Shown piece by piece: positions 9,582-18,900 of a stretch of DNA of 58,475 bases. The DNA comes from Deltaproteobacteria bacterium. GTDB lineage: Bacteria; Myxococcota_A; UBA9042; PHBI01. Every line of letters starts with the position of its first letter. Positions within the stretch are counted from its first letter, which is position 1. A model generated the notes under the pieces. That model was given only the letters and a program-made list of their open reading frames with translations. It had not been told where the DNA came from and made no database searches. Both the position numbers and the translations under genes were made by a program. Where the stretch lies: contig JAEUKJ010000179.1 in the NCBI GenBank assembly GCA_016792665.1, positions 1 through 58,475 of the forward strand. The letters are read 5' to 3'.

Positions 9582-10649
9582 CTACACGGAGCCCGGCTTG
9601 GTGCGCGCGCAGGGTGAGGCGCCGAGCGGCTCGATCTGCACGGTCGCGTGCCCGATCCCGAAGCGGTCCTCGAGGTCGTGCTCGAGCCTGGCGAGAAAGG
9701 GCGGCGGGTAGGTCGCGCAGTCCATGGTGAGGTGCACGGTGAGGGCGATCTCGGTCGTGCTCATGGCCCAGACGTGGAGGTCGTGGACCGCCTCGACCCC
9801 GGGGAGGGCGCGCAGGAAGGCCTCGACCTGATCGAGCGAGATGCTCTTCGGCACGCCATCGAGTGAGAGGTGCAGCGAGTCGCGCAGGAGCCCCCACGTC
9901 CCCCAGAGCACGATGACCGACACGAGCAGGCTCGTCAGCGGGTCGACCCAGTCCCAGCTCGTCGTCCAGACGATGGCCCCGGCCACGATGACACCGGCCG
10001 AGACGGCGGCGTCGGCGATGAGGTGCAAGAACGCGCCGCGCAGGTTCGCGTCGCCCTTGCTGCCCTCGTAGAAGAAGAAGGCCGAGAGACCGTTGACCGC
10101 GACCCCGACGGCGGCGACCCACATCATCGTCGGCCCCTGCGGCTCGACGGTGCTGCCGAACCTGCCGATGGCCTCCCACGCGACGACCGCGACGGCACCC
10201 ACCAGGAGCAACGCGTTGGCGAGCGCGGCGAGCACCGTCGAGCGCCGGAGCCCGTAGGTGTGGATCGACGACGGGGCGCGGCGCGCAAGCGTGGCCGCCC
10301 CCCAGGCCAGGCCGAGCCCGAGCACGTCACCTGCATTGTGCGCGGCGTCGGCGAGGAGGGCCGAGGAGCTCGCGAGGATGCCGAAGACGACCTCGACCGC
10401 GACGAAGATGACGTTGAGTGTGATGCCGATCACGAACGCGCGGCCATGGTCGCCGGACGGCGGCCCATGCGCGTGACCATGCCCCGACGCATGCGCGTGA
10501 CCCGACGCATGGGCGTGACCGTGACCCGACGCATGCGCGTGACCCGACGCAGGGGCGTGACCCGACGCATGGGCGTGGCCCGACGTGTGCGCGTGACCGT
10601 GCGCGTGGCCGTGCGCGTGACCCGACGAAGGCGCGTGGGGGTGGCTCAT
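9582..10649 (-). CDS. Cation diffusion facilitator, CzcD/ZitB-like divalent metal exporter
   Basis: 355-residue inner-membrane antiporter expected to export Zn2+ or similar metals in exchange for protons. Six membrane segments follow a His-rich N-terminus. The paired metal-site motifs are visible as LLADAAHNAGD in TM2 and HLIADAAVSAG in TM5. The C-terminal cytoplasmic domain (about residues 260-340) includes the VHDLHVWAM stretch characteristic of the family. The first 66 residues are nearly all His, Ala, Gly, Ser and Pro repeats (GHAHASGHAHA), longer than usual and likely a metal-binding reservoir or sensor. ATG at 10649 follows the upstream lipoprotein gene by 34 bp, so the two may be co-transcribed. 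Confidence 0.9.
   Translation of the reverse strand: MSHPHAPSSGHAHGHAHGHAHTSGHAHASGHAPASGHAHASGHGHAHASGHAHASGHGHAHGPPSGDHGRAFVIGITLNVIFVAVEVVFGILASSSALLADAAHNAGDVLGLGLAWGAATLARRAPSSIHTYGLRRSTVLAALANALLLVGAVAVVAWEAIGRFGSTVEPQGPTMMWVAAVGVAVNGLSAFFFYEGSKGDANLRGAFLHLIADAAVSAGVIVAGAIVWTTSWDWVDPLTSLLVSVIVLWGTWGLLRDSLHLSLDGVPKSISLDQVEAFLRALPGVEAVHDLHVWAMSTTEIALTVHLTMDCATYPPPFLARLEHDLEDRFGIGHATVQIEPLGASPCARTKPGSV
10484..10637 (-). repeat. Short tandem repeats encoding the His-rich N-terminus of the metal exporter
   Basis: Units around CGACGCATGCGCGTGACC (plus-strand reading) repeat with small variations across this stretch and encode GHAHAS-type peptides. The repeats stay in frame; slippage here would change the number of histidines without disrupting the transporter. 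Confidence 0.7.
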
Positions 10650-10683
10650 GCGGGGTCGATCCGGGCCGCGGCGAGGGTGCGCG

Positions 10684-11370
10684 TCATCGCGCGACGAAGC
10701 GCAAGGGCGCCTTCAGGGTGAGGGGCGGGGCCGCACCGGTGACCGGGTCGACGACGAAGACCTTGGCGTTCGAGGTGCCGTGCGCGACGCACTCGGTGGC
10801 GAGGCCGCCTTTCAGGACCGAGCCCGGTCCGCGGACCTCGAAGGGGGAACCCCCGCGGACCTTGTACCACTTGCCGCCATGCAGAAAGCCGATTCCCCAG
10901 GCTGACTTGCAGGCCTCGCAGGGGCCGACGCCGATGCCGACAGGGATGTCGCAAGAGCCGCCCTGGAAGAAGGTGTTGGGCGGATAGCGCACGACCGCAT
11001 CGGTCATGGTGACCTCGATGAAGAGGCCGCTGGCGGGGTGGTAGACCGTGACGAGATCGTAGATGGCGCGACCCGCGGTGACGTCGTCGCCGCCGCGCCG
11101 CACGAGCAGTCCGAGCGGCACGCCATCGGCGTCTTCGAGCCAGAGCCCGGCCGGGTCTTCGGTGCCCGCGGGGACGTCGTCGGGGCGCTGGGTGTCGAGC
11201 GGGGTGTCGCTCACCGAGGTGTCGGCCGAGACGGTGTCCCCGGGGAGCGCGGTGTCGACTGAGGTCGCGTCGTCGACGCCGTCGGCGCTGTCGACCAGGA
11301 CGGGGCCGGGTGCTGCGCTCTCGGAGCAGGCGAGGAAGGAGAAGGTGAGCGAAGCGAGGAGCATGCGCAT
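10684..11370 (-). CDS. Putative lipoprotein with Asp/Thr/Ser-rich linker
   Basis: 228 residues. The N-terminus MRMLLASLTFSFLAC ends in a lipobox-like FLAC, followed by an acidic linker rich in DTxxSDT and then a globular domain of about 150 residues with several cysteines (one as CEAC). No recognised family. ATG at 11370 is the first start that gives a clean signal peptide; the open frame extends to 11601 but with proline/arginine-rich non-signal sequence. It lies 34 bp upstream of the metal exporter on the same strand. Confidence 0.7.
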   Translation of the reverse strand: MRMLLASLTFSFLACSESAAPGPVLVDSADGVDDATSVDTALPGDTVSADTSVSDTPLDTQRPDDVPAGTEDPAGLWLEDADGVPLGLLVRRGGDDVTAGRAIYDLVTVYHPASGLFIEVTMTDAVVRYPPNTFFQGGSCDIPVGIGVGPCEACKSAWGIGFLHGGKWYKVRGGSPFEVRGPGSVLKGGLATECVAHGTSNAKVFVVDPVTGAAPPLTLKAPLRFVAR

Positions 11371-11690
11371 GGCGCGACGATGCCCGAGCCGTGACGGCGA
11401 GGCAATCTCAGGCGGTGGCGCGGGGCGGGCGAGGTCGCGCGGGGCTGGTCCGAGGCGGTGCGGGAGGGCTCGCCACGGCGCCTGAACTGGAGTATGTCTC
11501 GCGCCCTCGCGCGGCAGGTGCATGCGCGAGCCCGAGGGCAGGCTCAGCCGGGCCTTCGGCGGCCATGGCGCGCGCCGGGGTGCGCATGGCTCCTTTCCCA
11601 TCCCGGAGGCGTCGCGTCGCCCGTCAACGGGGCGCGAGCAAGGTGGTCGCTGCGAGCCTTTGCGGGCTGGGCGATCAAGAGGTTCACACC
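11371..11690. other. 320-bp divergent intergenic region, no gene seen
   Basis: This separates the divergent starts at 11370 (minus) and 11691 (plus). Frames crossing it are open on both strands but look like GC-bias extensions of the neighbours. I see no convincing promoter, operator or structured RNA here; a weak CATACT-like -10 on the minus strand near 11490 lacks a good -35. Confidence 0.5.
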
Positions 11691-13025
11691 ATGGCTTGGG
11701 TCATCGCTATTGTTTTTGCGGTCCTGGCGATCGCGCTCTTCCTGAAGCAGATGCGGGACGCCGCGCTCGTCAACGAGCTGCGCGACGCGCGGGACGAGCT
11801 CCAGAAGGACATTCGTCGTCTGGCCGAGAAGGTCAAAGACCACGACCAGAAGATGTCGAAGAAGGACCAGGAGGTCGGGGCTTCGAAGGATCAGAAGAAG
11901 CAGATCCAGGACGCCGAGGCCGCCAAGAAGGCCGCCGAGGCTGCAAAGAAGGCCGCCGAGGAAGAGAAGTCCAAGGTCGAGGAGCGCAACCGCGAGCTGT
12001 CGGCCGAGCTGAACCGCGTGCGCATCGAGAAGGAGCAGCAGCGTCAGGAGCTCTACACCGCGAAGGAGCGGCTGCGCGAGCTGGGCGAGTCGGCGGCTCA
12101 GGTGGCCGAGCTGAAGGCTGCGGCGGCGAAGGCCAACGAGAGTGCCAAGGCAGCCGAGCAGCGCGCCGAGGCGGCCAAGGCCGAGGCCGCGTCGCTGAAG
12201 CCGGTCCAGGGCGAGACGGACGAGCAGCGGGAAGAGCGCCAGTCGGCGAAGCTGAAGCGCGAGGTCGAGCGGCTCTCGACGTCGGTCGGCAAGCTCGAGT
12301 CGGCGCTCGAGAAGTGGAAGACGCAGGCGCTCGAGAGCGAGAGCGCGGCGCGCAGGAACGACAAGCGCGTGCGTGACACGCAGAGCCTCCTGAACATCAC
12401 GCAATCGCAGCTGGACCATGCGCTGGACGAGATCCACATCCTGAAGTTCGGCGAGGAGCCGGAGTTCCCGCAGGTGGAGAAGGCCAAGAAGAGGGCGGCG
12501 CTGAAGCCGAGGGAAGAGGCCGTCGAGGTGCGCGCCGGTGAGGTGAAGGTGCTGCCCGACCTCGAGCGCGAGTTGAGCGGTGAGGCGGCCCCCAAGGCCG
12601 ACAGCGCGGCCACGCCCAAGGCCGAGCCGGCCCCGAAGGCCGCCAGGGTCGAGGCGCCCAAGGTCGAAAAAGCTGACAAGGTCGAGGCCCAGACGGTCGA
12701 AAAAACTGACACGGCGCCCAAGGCCGAGCCGCCCAAGGCCGAGCCGCCCAAGGCCGAGCCGCCCAAGGCCGAGCCCGCCAAGGCCGAGCCGCCCAAGGCC
12801 GAGCCTCCCAAGGTGACCGCGAAGGCCGAGGCGCCCAAGGCCGACGCGAAGTCGGACGCCAAGGGTGACGCGAAGAAGGCCAAGGCCGACAAGCCCGAGG
12901 CCAAGGCCGACAAGGCCGAGGGGACGACCGTCCTTCGCAAGAAGGAAGAGGCCCCGGCCAAGACGGACGCGAAGGCGGCCGACGCTGGGCCGAAGTCGAA
13001 GGCGCCGCCGCGTCCGAAGAAGTGA
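11691..13025 (+). CDS. Membrane-anchored coiled-coil protein with Lys/Ala/Pro/Glu-rich tail
   Basis: 444 residues. A single N-terminal membrane segment (MAWVIAIVFAVLAIALFL) is followed by a long, highly charged alpha-helical coiled coil (about residues 25-260, rich in Ala, Lys and Glu heptads) and a low-complexity tail of PKAEP-type repeats and Lys-rich segments to the C-terminus. This layout suggests a cytoplasmic or periplasmic scaffold tethered to the membrane, but no family is recognised. ATG at 11691 is preceded by AGAGG; the upstream open frame lacks protein-like character. The MoxR-type ATPase follows by 92 bp and may be co-transcribed. Confidence 0.75.
   Translation: MAWVIAIVFAVLAIALFLKQMRDAALVNELRDARDELQKDIRRLAEKVKDHDQKMSKKDQEVGASKDQKKQIQDAEAAKKAAEAAKKAAEEEKSKVEERNRELSAELNRVRIEKEQQRQELYTAKERLRELGESAAQVAELKAAAAKANESAKAAEQRAEAAKAEAASLKPVQGETDEQREERQSAKLKREVERLSTSVGKLESALEKWKTQALESESAARRNDKRVRDTQSLLNITQSQLDHALDEIHILKFGEEPEFPQVEKAKKRAALKPREEAVEVRAGEVKVLPDLERELSGEAAPKADSAATPKAEPAPKAARVEAPKVEKADKVEAQTVEKTDTAPKAEPPKAEPPKAEPPKAEPAKAEPPKAEPPKVTAKAEAPKADAKSDAKGDAKKAKADKPEAKADKAEGTTVLRKKEEAPAKTDAKAADAGPKSKAPPRPKK
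12718..12812 (+). repeat. 15-bp tandem repeat encoding PKAEP units
   Basis: The 15-base unit CCCAAGGCCGAGCCG repeats several times almost exactly inside the coiled-coil protein gene and encodes a Pro-Lys-Ala-Glu-Pro tail. It is coding low complexity, not a CRISPR or regulatory array. Confidence 0.8.
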
Positions 13026-13117
13026 GGTCGCGAGGGCGATGAGGTGGGGCGCGTTCCTCTCGCGAGGGCGCGCCTTTCTTGTTTCAGGGCTCGTGACGGC
13101 CGAGCAGGAGAGAGAAC

Positions 13118-14203
13118 GTGAACACGGAGACGGTGCTTCGCCCCCATGCCGAGGTGACCTTCGCGGCCGAGCTGACGGCGCTGGCCGCGGTCGATCACGC
13201 CCCGCGTCCGGGGTCGTGGCGGCTCTCGCCGCAGGCGGTGCGGACCTATCTCCTGGGCGGCACCCTGGCCGACGGGACGGTCATCACGCCGAAGTACATC
13301 GGGGCGGCGCGCCTCATCGAGGTCGCGATAGCGACTCTAGCGACCGACCGGGCCCTGCTGTTGGTGGGCGTGCCGGGCACCGCGAAGAGCTGGGTGGCCG
13401 AGCACCTGGCGGCGGCCATCTCCGGGGTCTCGACGCTGCTCGTGCAGGGCACCGCGGGCACCGACGAGAACCAGCTGCGCTACGGCTGGAACTACGCGCG
13501 CCTCCTGGCGGAGGGGCCGTCGGAGGCGGCGTTGGTGCCGAGCCCGGTGCTGGTCGGGATGCGAGAAGGGCGGCTCGTGCGCGTGGAGGAGCTGACGCGG
13601 ATCCCCTCCGAGGTGCAGGACTCGCTCATCACGCTCTTGTCCGAGAAGACCATGCCGGTGCCCGAGCTCGCGACCGAGGTGCAGGCGCGGCCAGGCTTCA
13701 ACGTCATCGCGACCTCGAACCTGCGCGACCGCGGCACCAACGACCTCAGCGCGGCGCTCTTGCGGCGCTTCAACATCGTGACCCTGCCGACGCCCGAGAC
13801 GCTGGAGGACGAGGTCGAGATCGTGCGGCGCCGCGTGCACGACCTCGGGCGGGCCTTGGCGCTGCCGGCCGAGACGCCGCCGCTGGCCGAGATCCGGCGT
13901 ATCGTCACGGTCTTCCGCGAGCTGCGCGACGGGCGCAGCGTCGACGGTCGCACCAAGCTGAAGTCGCCGAGCGGTTCGATGTCGACGGCCGAGGCAGTCA
14001 GCGTCGTGACGCATGGCCTCGCGCACGCGGCCTACTTCGGCGATGGGCAGGTGCGCGCGGACGACCTTGCGCCGGGGCTGGTCGGGGCGATCTTGAAGGA
14101 CCCGAACCAGGACCGCGTGGTGCTGGACGAGTACCTGAAGACGGTCGTGAAGGACCGCGAGGAGTGGCGAGATCTGTTGAGGGCCTGCCTCGATCACCTT
14201 TGA
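13118..14203 (+). CDS. MoxR-type AAA+ ATPase
   Basis: 361 residues. Walker A is GVPGTAKS (about residues 85-92), the Walker B region reads RLVRVEELTRIPSEVQ, with Glu in place of the usual Asp-Glu pair, and sensor 1 is VIATSNLRDRG, followed by the arginine-finger region ALLRRFN. The sequence KYIGAARLIEVAIATLATDRALLLVG is shared with MoxR-family ATPases that usually sit with SWIM zinc-finger, DUF5682 and VWA-domain genes and act as chaperone-like remodelling ATPases. None of those partners is next to it here. GTG at 13118 is supported by AGGAG 7 bp upstream. It follows the coiled-coil membrane protein, the only plausible partner in the same transcript. Confidence 0.85.
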   Translation: MNTETVLRPHAEVTFAAELTALAAVDHAPRPGSWRLSPQAVRTYLLGGTLADGTVITPKYIGAARLIEVAIATLATDRALLLVGVPGTAKSWVAEHLAAAISGVSTLLVQGTAGTDENQLRYGWNYARLLAEGPSEAALVPSPVLVGMREGRLVRVEELTRIPSEVQDSLITLLSEKTMPVPELATEVQARPGFNVIATSNLRDRGTNDLSAALLRRFNIVTLPTPETLEDEVEIVRRRVHDLGRALALPAETPPLAEIRRIVTVFRELRDGRSVDGRTKLKSPSGSMSTAEAVSVVTHGLAHAAYFGDGQVRADDLAPGLVGAILKDPNQDRVVLDEYLKTVVKDREEWRDLLRACLDHL

Positions 14204-14297
14204 GCCGTGCAGGCCTGAGAACATCGTCGCCAGGGCCCCGAGCGCGGCCGAGCAGCGCGCCCTGGGTTCGAGCCCGGCGGCCTGCTACGATGGGGCC

Positions 14298-14492
14298 ATG
14301 TTCTTCTTCGAGATCGTGAGCTTCATGATCGTGTGGCCCATCGTCTGGTGGCTCGGGGGAAGGTTGGCGCGCGACGGCGAAAAGCCCGCGCCGCCGCGTG
14401 AGCCCCTGCCCGACAACGTCGTCGACCTTGCGTTGTACCGGCGGGCTCGCGGGGCCGAAGCGGGCGGGGCGAGTCGGGCGCGCGGACGCTGA
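14298..14492 (+). CDS. Small membrane protein, 64 residues
   Basis: The N-terminal 25 residues (MFFFEIVSFMIVWPIVWWLGG) form one hydrophobic segment, followed by a basic, proline-containing tail with an acidic DNVVDLALYRR motif. TACGAT (14286-14291), a possible -10, lies 6 bp before the ATG, which would give a leaderless or short-leader transcript. No family is known to me; the hydrophobic-then-basic layout and the isolated position make it more likely real than chance. Confidence 0.5.
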   Translation: MFFFEIVSFMIVWPIVWWLGGRLARDGEKPAPPREPLPDNVVDLALYRRARGAEAGGASRARGR

Positions 14493-14540
14493 AGCGATGG
14501 ACCAGGGCAGACGGGACGACTTGGATCTGGGGACGGGACG

Positions 14541-15785
14541 TCAGTGCCAGCGGCCCTTCAAGCGATCGGGCACGCGCAGGACGAACGCGTCCAGGTAGAC
14601 GTGGCCCGAGAAGTCGGCGCCGAAGGCCATGAGCCCCGCGTCGAGAGTGCCGTCGAGCTGCCAGTTCGGGACGAAGCCGCGCGCCTTGGGGAGCGCGCCG
14701 ACGACCTCGACCGCGGACCAGGTCTTGGTCGCGAGGTCGAGCTGCCAGAGGTCGGCCAGCATGTGGCTGCCGTTGGGGGCGTCTGAGCCATAGCCGAAGA
14801 GCAGGATGCTCTCGTCGGGCGCGAGCGAGGTCCAGGCGTAGCGACGGCCGGGTGGGCGCTCGCCGGTGATGGCGACCTCGCGCCAGGTCTCGCGCTCGCC
14901 GTTGAAGCGCCACACGTCGGTCGGGTAGGTCGGGGCGCCGTCGGCGAGGCCCATGCCACCCAGGAGGAGCACGTCGCCGTTGTCGAGGACGTGGACGGCG
15001 GCGTCGTAGCGGGCGGAGGGGCCGGCCGCGGCGAGCTCGGTGAAGGTGCGGTCGGTGGGGTCCCAACGCCAGGTGCTGGCCGTGAAGGCGCGCTGGGTCG
15101 AGCTCAGGCCGCCAAAGACGTAGCCGCGGTCGTGGGGGCCCGAGAAGAAGGCGGCGCAGCCCACGGGGAAGTCGGCCACGCCGGCGGTGTCGATCGGGGT
15201 GGCGTTGCCGGTGTCGAGGTCGATGAGGACGACCGAGGTCACGTCGCCGAAGTTCGAGCCGCGGCCACCGACGACCAGGAGCTCGTTGCGGGTCGGGTCG
15301 TGGAGAGCGCACTGGCAGTAGCGCGGGACGTCCTGCGAGGCGACCTCGGTGGCCGTGAGCATCGTGCCCGCGAAGGTGCCGCCGTGGATCTCCGCCCGCA
15401 CCTTCTGCGTGCCGTCGACCCCACCGATGAACAGGCGGCCGGCCGTGACGGCGCCCCAGAGGGGCGGCAGGCCGTCGACCTGGATCGGCTCGAAGGAGAA
15501 GGCGTCGCTGGGTCCGGTCGTGTCGGCCACGTCGGGGGCGACGTCAGCTGAGGCGTCCGCGGTGTCGCTCGTGTCGAGCGCGGTGTCGTCCGTCGTGTCG
15601 CTCGGGGTCGTGTCGGACGCGTCGCTCGTGTCGGCCGGGGTCGTATCCGCAGCGTCGAGGGTGTCGCTGGGGGCGGTCGTGTCGACGGCGTCCTGACCCG
15701 CCGCCGGCCCGTCCGAGCAGGCCGCGAGCGCGAGGGTGACAAGGCAGGCAGGCGCGAGCGGGAAGAGGCGGCGAGGGCTTCTCAC
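14541..15785 (-). CDS. Kelch-repeat lipoprotein with Asp/Thr/Ser-rich linker
   Basis: 414 residues. The signal sequence ends in the lipobox LAAC followed by SDG, then an acidic linker of DTxDAxDTTP-type repeats to about residue 90. The rest reads as galactose-oxidase/Kelch-like blades, with recurring GG motifs (VVGGRGSN, VFGGLSS, LLGGMG, LLFGYGS) at about 50-residue spacing, predicting a beta-propeller. The start is GTG at 15785: AGGAG lies 6 bp upstream and the signal peptide begins there (MRSPRRLFPLA); the frame runs open to a TTG at 15845 without a ribosome site. Likely an outer-membrane or surface protein binding carbohydrate or protein; no enzymatic residues are identified. Confidence 0.8.
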   Translation of the reverse strand: MRSPRRLFPLAPACLVTLALAACSDGPAAGQDAVDTTAPSDTLDAADTTPADTSDASDTTPSDTTDDTALDTSDTADASADVAPDVADTTGPSDAFSFEPIQVDGLPPLWGAVTAGRLFIGGVDGTQKVRAEIHGGTFAGTMLTATEVASQDVPRYCQCALHDPTRNELLVVGGRGSNFGDVTSVVLIDLDTGNATPIDTAGVADFPVGCAAFFSGPHDRGYVFGGLSSTQRAFTASTWRWDPTDRTFTELAAAGPSARYDAAVHVLDNGDVLLLGGMGLADGAPTYPTDVWRFNGERETWREVAITGERPPGRRYAWTSLAPDESILLFGYGSDAPNGSHMLADLWQLDLATKTWSAVEVVGALPKARGFVPNWQLDGTLDAGLMAFGADFSGHVYLDAFVLRVPDRLKGRWH

Positions 15786-15916
15786 GAGGGACTCCTGGGT
15801 GACGCGGCGAGCTCGATCGATGACGCCTCGGCGCCGAATGCGCAAGACGCGCGCGGCCCGGTTTCCCAGTGCGAACCGAGGACGACGTTCGGTTCGGGAT
15901 CGCGGACCGAGCCGGG

Positions 15917-18900
15917 TCAGGGCCTACGGCGGCGGAGACCGAGCCCGAGCCAGGCGATGAGGAGGCCACCCAGGTGCAAGCCCGAGCCACCCGCGCAGCC
16001 CGAGGTCTCGGGAACCGGGAGGGTCTCGGGCAGCTCGACCCGCGGGGCTCCAGTGTCGAGGATGCTCGTGTCGCGGGCCACGGTGGTGTCGGTTGTCGGG
16101 AGCGTGTCGGCGATGGTGTCGTGCGTGTCGCGAGCGTCGGTGGTGTCGAGGACATCGGTGGTGTCGGGCTCGGTCGTCGTGTCGGGTTCGACCGTCGTGT
16201 CGACGATCAACGTCGTGTCGGGTTCGACCGTCGTGTCGGCGACCACGGTCGTGTCGGGTTCGACCGTCGTGTCGACGATCAACGTCGTGTCAGGTTCGGT
16301 CGCTGTGTCGACGATCAATGTCGTATCGGGCTCAGGTGTCGTGTCGACCAACACGGTCGTGTCGGGCTCAGGTGTCGTGTCGGGCTCAGGTGTCGTGTCG
16401 GGCTCAGGTGTCGTGTCGACGACCACGGTCGTGTCGGGCTCAGGTGTCGTGTCGACCAACACCGTCGTGTCTGGCTCAGGCGTCGTGTCGGGCTCGGGGG
16501 TCGTATCGGGCTCGGGGCTCGTGTCGACCAACACCGTCGTGTCAGGCTCAGGCGTCGTGTCGACCACCACGGTCGTGTCGGGCTCGGGAGTCGTGTCGGG
16601 CTCGGGGGTCGTGTCGGGCTCGGGGGTCGTGTCGACCATCACGGTCGTGTCGACGGGTGCCGCCGTGTCGACCGGGACCGCGGTGTCGGGCGCGATATCG
16701 GTGTCCTGGTCCATGGCGAGATCGGGCTCATCGGTGTCGCTGGCCGTGTCGACCGGGACGTCGGTGTCGACCTCGTCCACCTCGTTCGAGACGTCCTGAA
16801 CCTCCGCGACGACCTCGACGTCTTCGACCTCAGCGACGACCTCGACGTCTTCGACCTCAGCGACGTCCTGAACGTCCTCGCCTTCCTCGACGACCTCGGC
16901 TTCCTCGACGACCTCGGCCTCCTCGACGACCTCGACGACCTCGACCTCCTCGACGACCACCGGACACTCGCAGGCCTCCCACGTGCCGCCAAAGCACTGG
17001 TCCGCGCGGCGGACACAGTCGGGGCCCTCATCGCAGGCCGCAAGGACGAGCGACGCGTCGGCCGCATCGACCTGCCCGTCGCAGTCGTCGTCGCGGCCGT
17101 TGCAGACCTCGACGAGGGTCTGGCAGGCGTCGATGACGCCGTCGTCGTTGCAGTCGTGGCCGCCCGCCGCGAGCGCGCAGCTGTCGACGACCCCATCGCG
17201 ATCGCAGTCGTCGACCAGCCCTTCGTCGATCTCGCACGCATCGAGGCGACCGCTGCCGTCGCAGTCGATCCCCTGCTGACATGCATCGGCGGTCCCATCG
17301 CCGTCGCAGTCCTCGAACGACTCGCACACGTCGAGGCGGCCGTCCTGGTCGCAGTCGGCCTCGCCCCCGCGCAGGTCACAGCGGTCGAGGAGGCCGTTGT
17401 CGTCGCAGTCCTGCCCCGCGATCTGGCAGCCATCGAGGACACCGTCCCCGTCGCAGTCCAGCGCCCCCGCCGCGAGCTGGCAGTGGTCGGCCACCCCATC
17501 ACCGTCGCAATCGGCGACCCCGGCCTCGACCACGCATCGGTCGAAGGCGACGAACACCGCGGAGTAGGCCGGCACCGCGACCGCCTCCGCCCCCTGCCCT
17601 ACCGTGAATGGGTCGCTGAAGAGGCCGGTCCCGAGCTCGCCGCCCATGCGCCTCAGCGCCACCACGCGCGCGGCCCCGAGGCCTTCGACCGTGACCAGGA
17701 CGTCCCGGTCCGGGTCCTTGTTGACGAGCACCACCGTGACCGGGCCCAGCGGATCTCTGGCGGCGTAGGCGCCGAAGTGATCGGGATCCGAGGACGGGAT
17801 CGCGAGCGACAGCTCGCCAAACGGCAGCTCCGCGTCTCGGTACAGGCGGAACGCCGACTGCACGGCGGTCCCGACCGGAGGCAACGGCCAGAAGGTCGCG
17901 AGGTCCACACCCTCACGCCCGAAGATCCCGAGCACATCGGCCGCGGCGAGCCCACCCGACAGGTCACGCTCGGCCCCCCAGCTCCACTCGCCGATCGCCA
18001 GCTTCGTCCCGGGATAGCGCGCCGCGATGATCTCGCGCATGCGCGGGATGAGGCGCGGGCGGTTGCGGTCGGCCTGCGAGGTCGCGTCCTGGTCGACCCC
18101 GATCCAGCCCTCGTCCGTATAGCTCGCGTCCCACAGCGAGCGCGTCGATCGCAGGCGGCGCGCCTTCAGCGCGGACGAGCCGGCCTCGTCGGTGAAGACG
18201 TCGGTCGGGTAGAAGTGGATGTCCAGCGCGTGCAGCGTGCGGCGCCCGAGTTGCTGGTCACGGGCCTTGGCGCGCCCGAGGAACCACGGCAGGAAGTCCT
18301 GGCCGCCGTGCGCTGCCTTGTCCGCGGCGCCGACCCCGGTGTTCCAGTAGAACCACCAGCAGCACGAGGACGGGGCCGCGATCTGCGCGTCGGGGAAGCG
18401 GTCGAGGATGACGTTCGAGTAGCGATCGAAGCGGTCCCAGATCTGATCATACGACAGCGGTGTCGCCTGTATGTCGCGGTGCGTCTCGTGGGCGATGTCG
18501 AGCTCGTTGTCGATGGCGAACCAGATCGGACCATCGACGAGCGTCGCCAGCCAGTCTGCCGCGAGCGCGGGCGACCACGCCGTCATCGTGTCGCTCGGGT
18601 CGTTGACGACCTTCTGCCCACTGTGAAGGACCCCGTTGCCGGCGTCCGGACGCGAGGGGTTCGTCGCCGTCTGGGCCCCGTACTTGGCCACCGAGAACGA
18701 GTGCGAGCTGGCGTCCTTGGCCACCCAGTCGAGGGCAGGCAGCGAGAAGAACGGCACGAGCCCGAGCTCGGTCATGTCTTCGATCCAGGCGACGGCACCG
18801 TCCTCCTGGCGGTTCATGAACCAGTTGTCCGCGCCCGCGTTGGTCACGTCGAGGAAGGGGTTGTGAGCGCTCGTGTGGTTGCCGCCCCAGCGCGCCACGG

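Noticed and set aside
14258..14278. T-loop-like GGTTCGAGCCC suggesting a tRNA
   Set aside because: No 5-bp T stem forms and there is no acceptor stem, anticodon arm or D arm around it.
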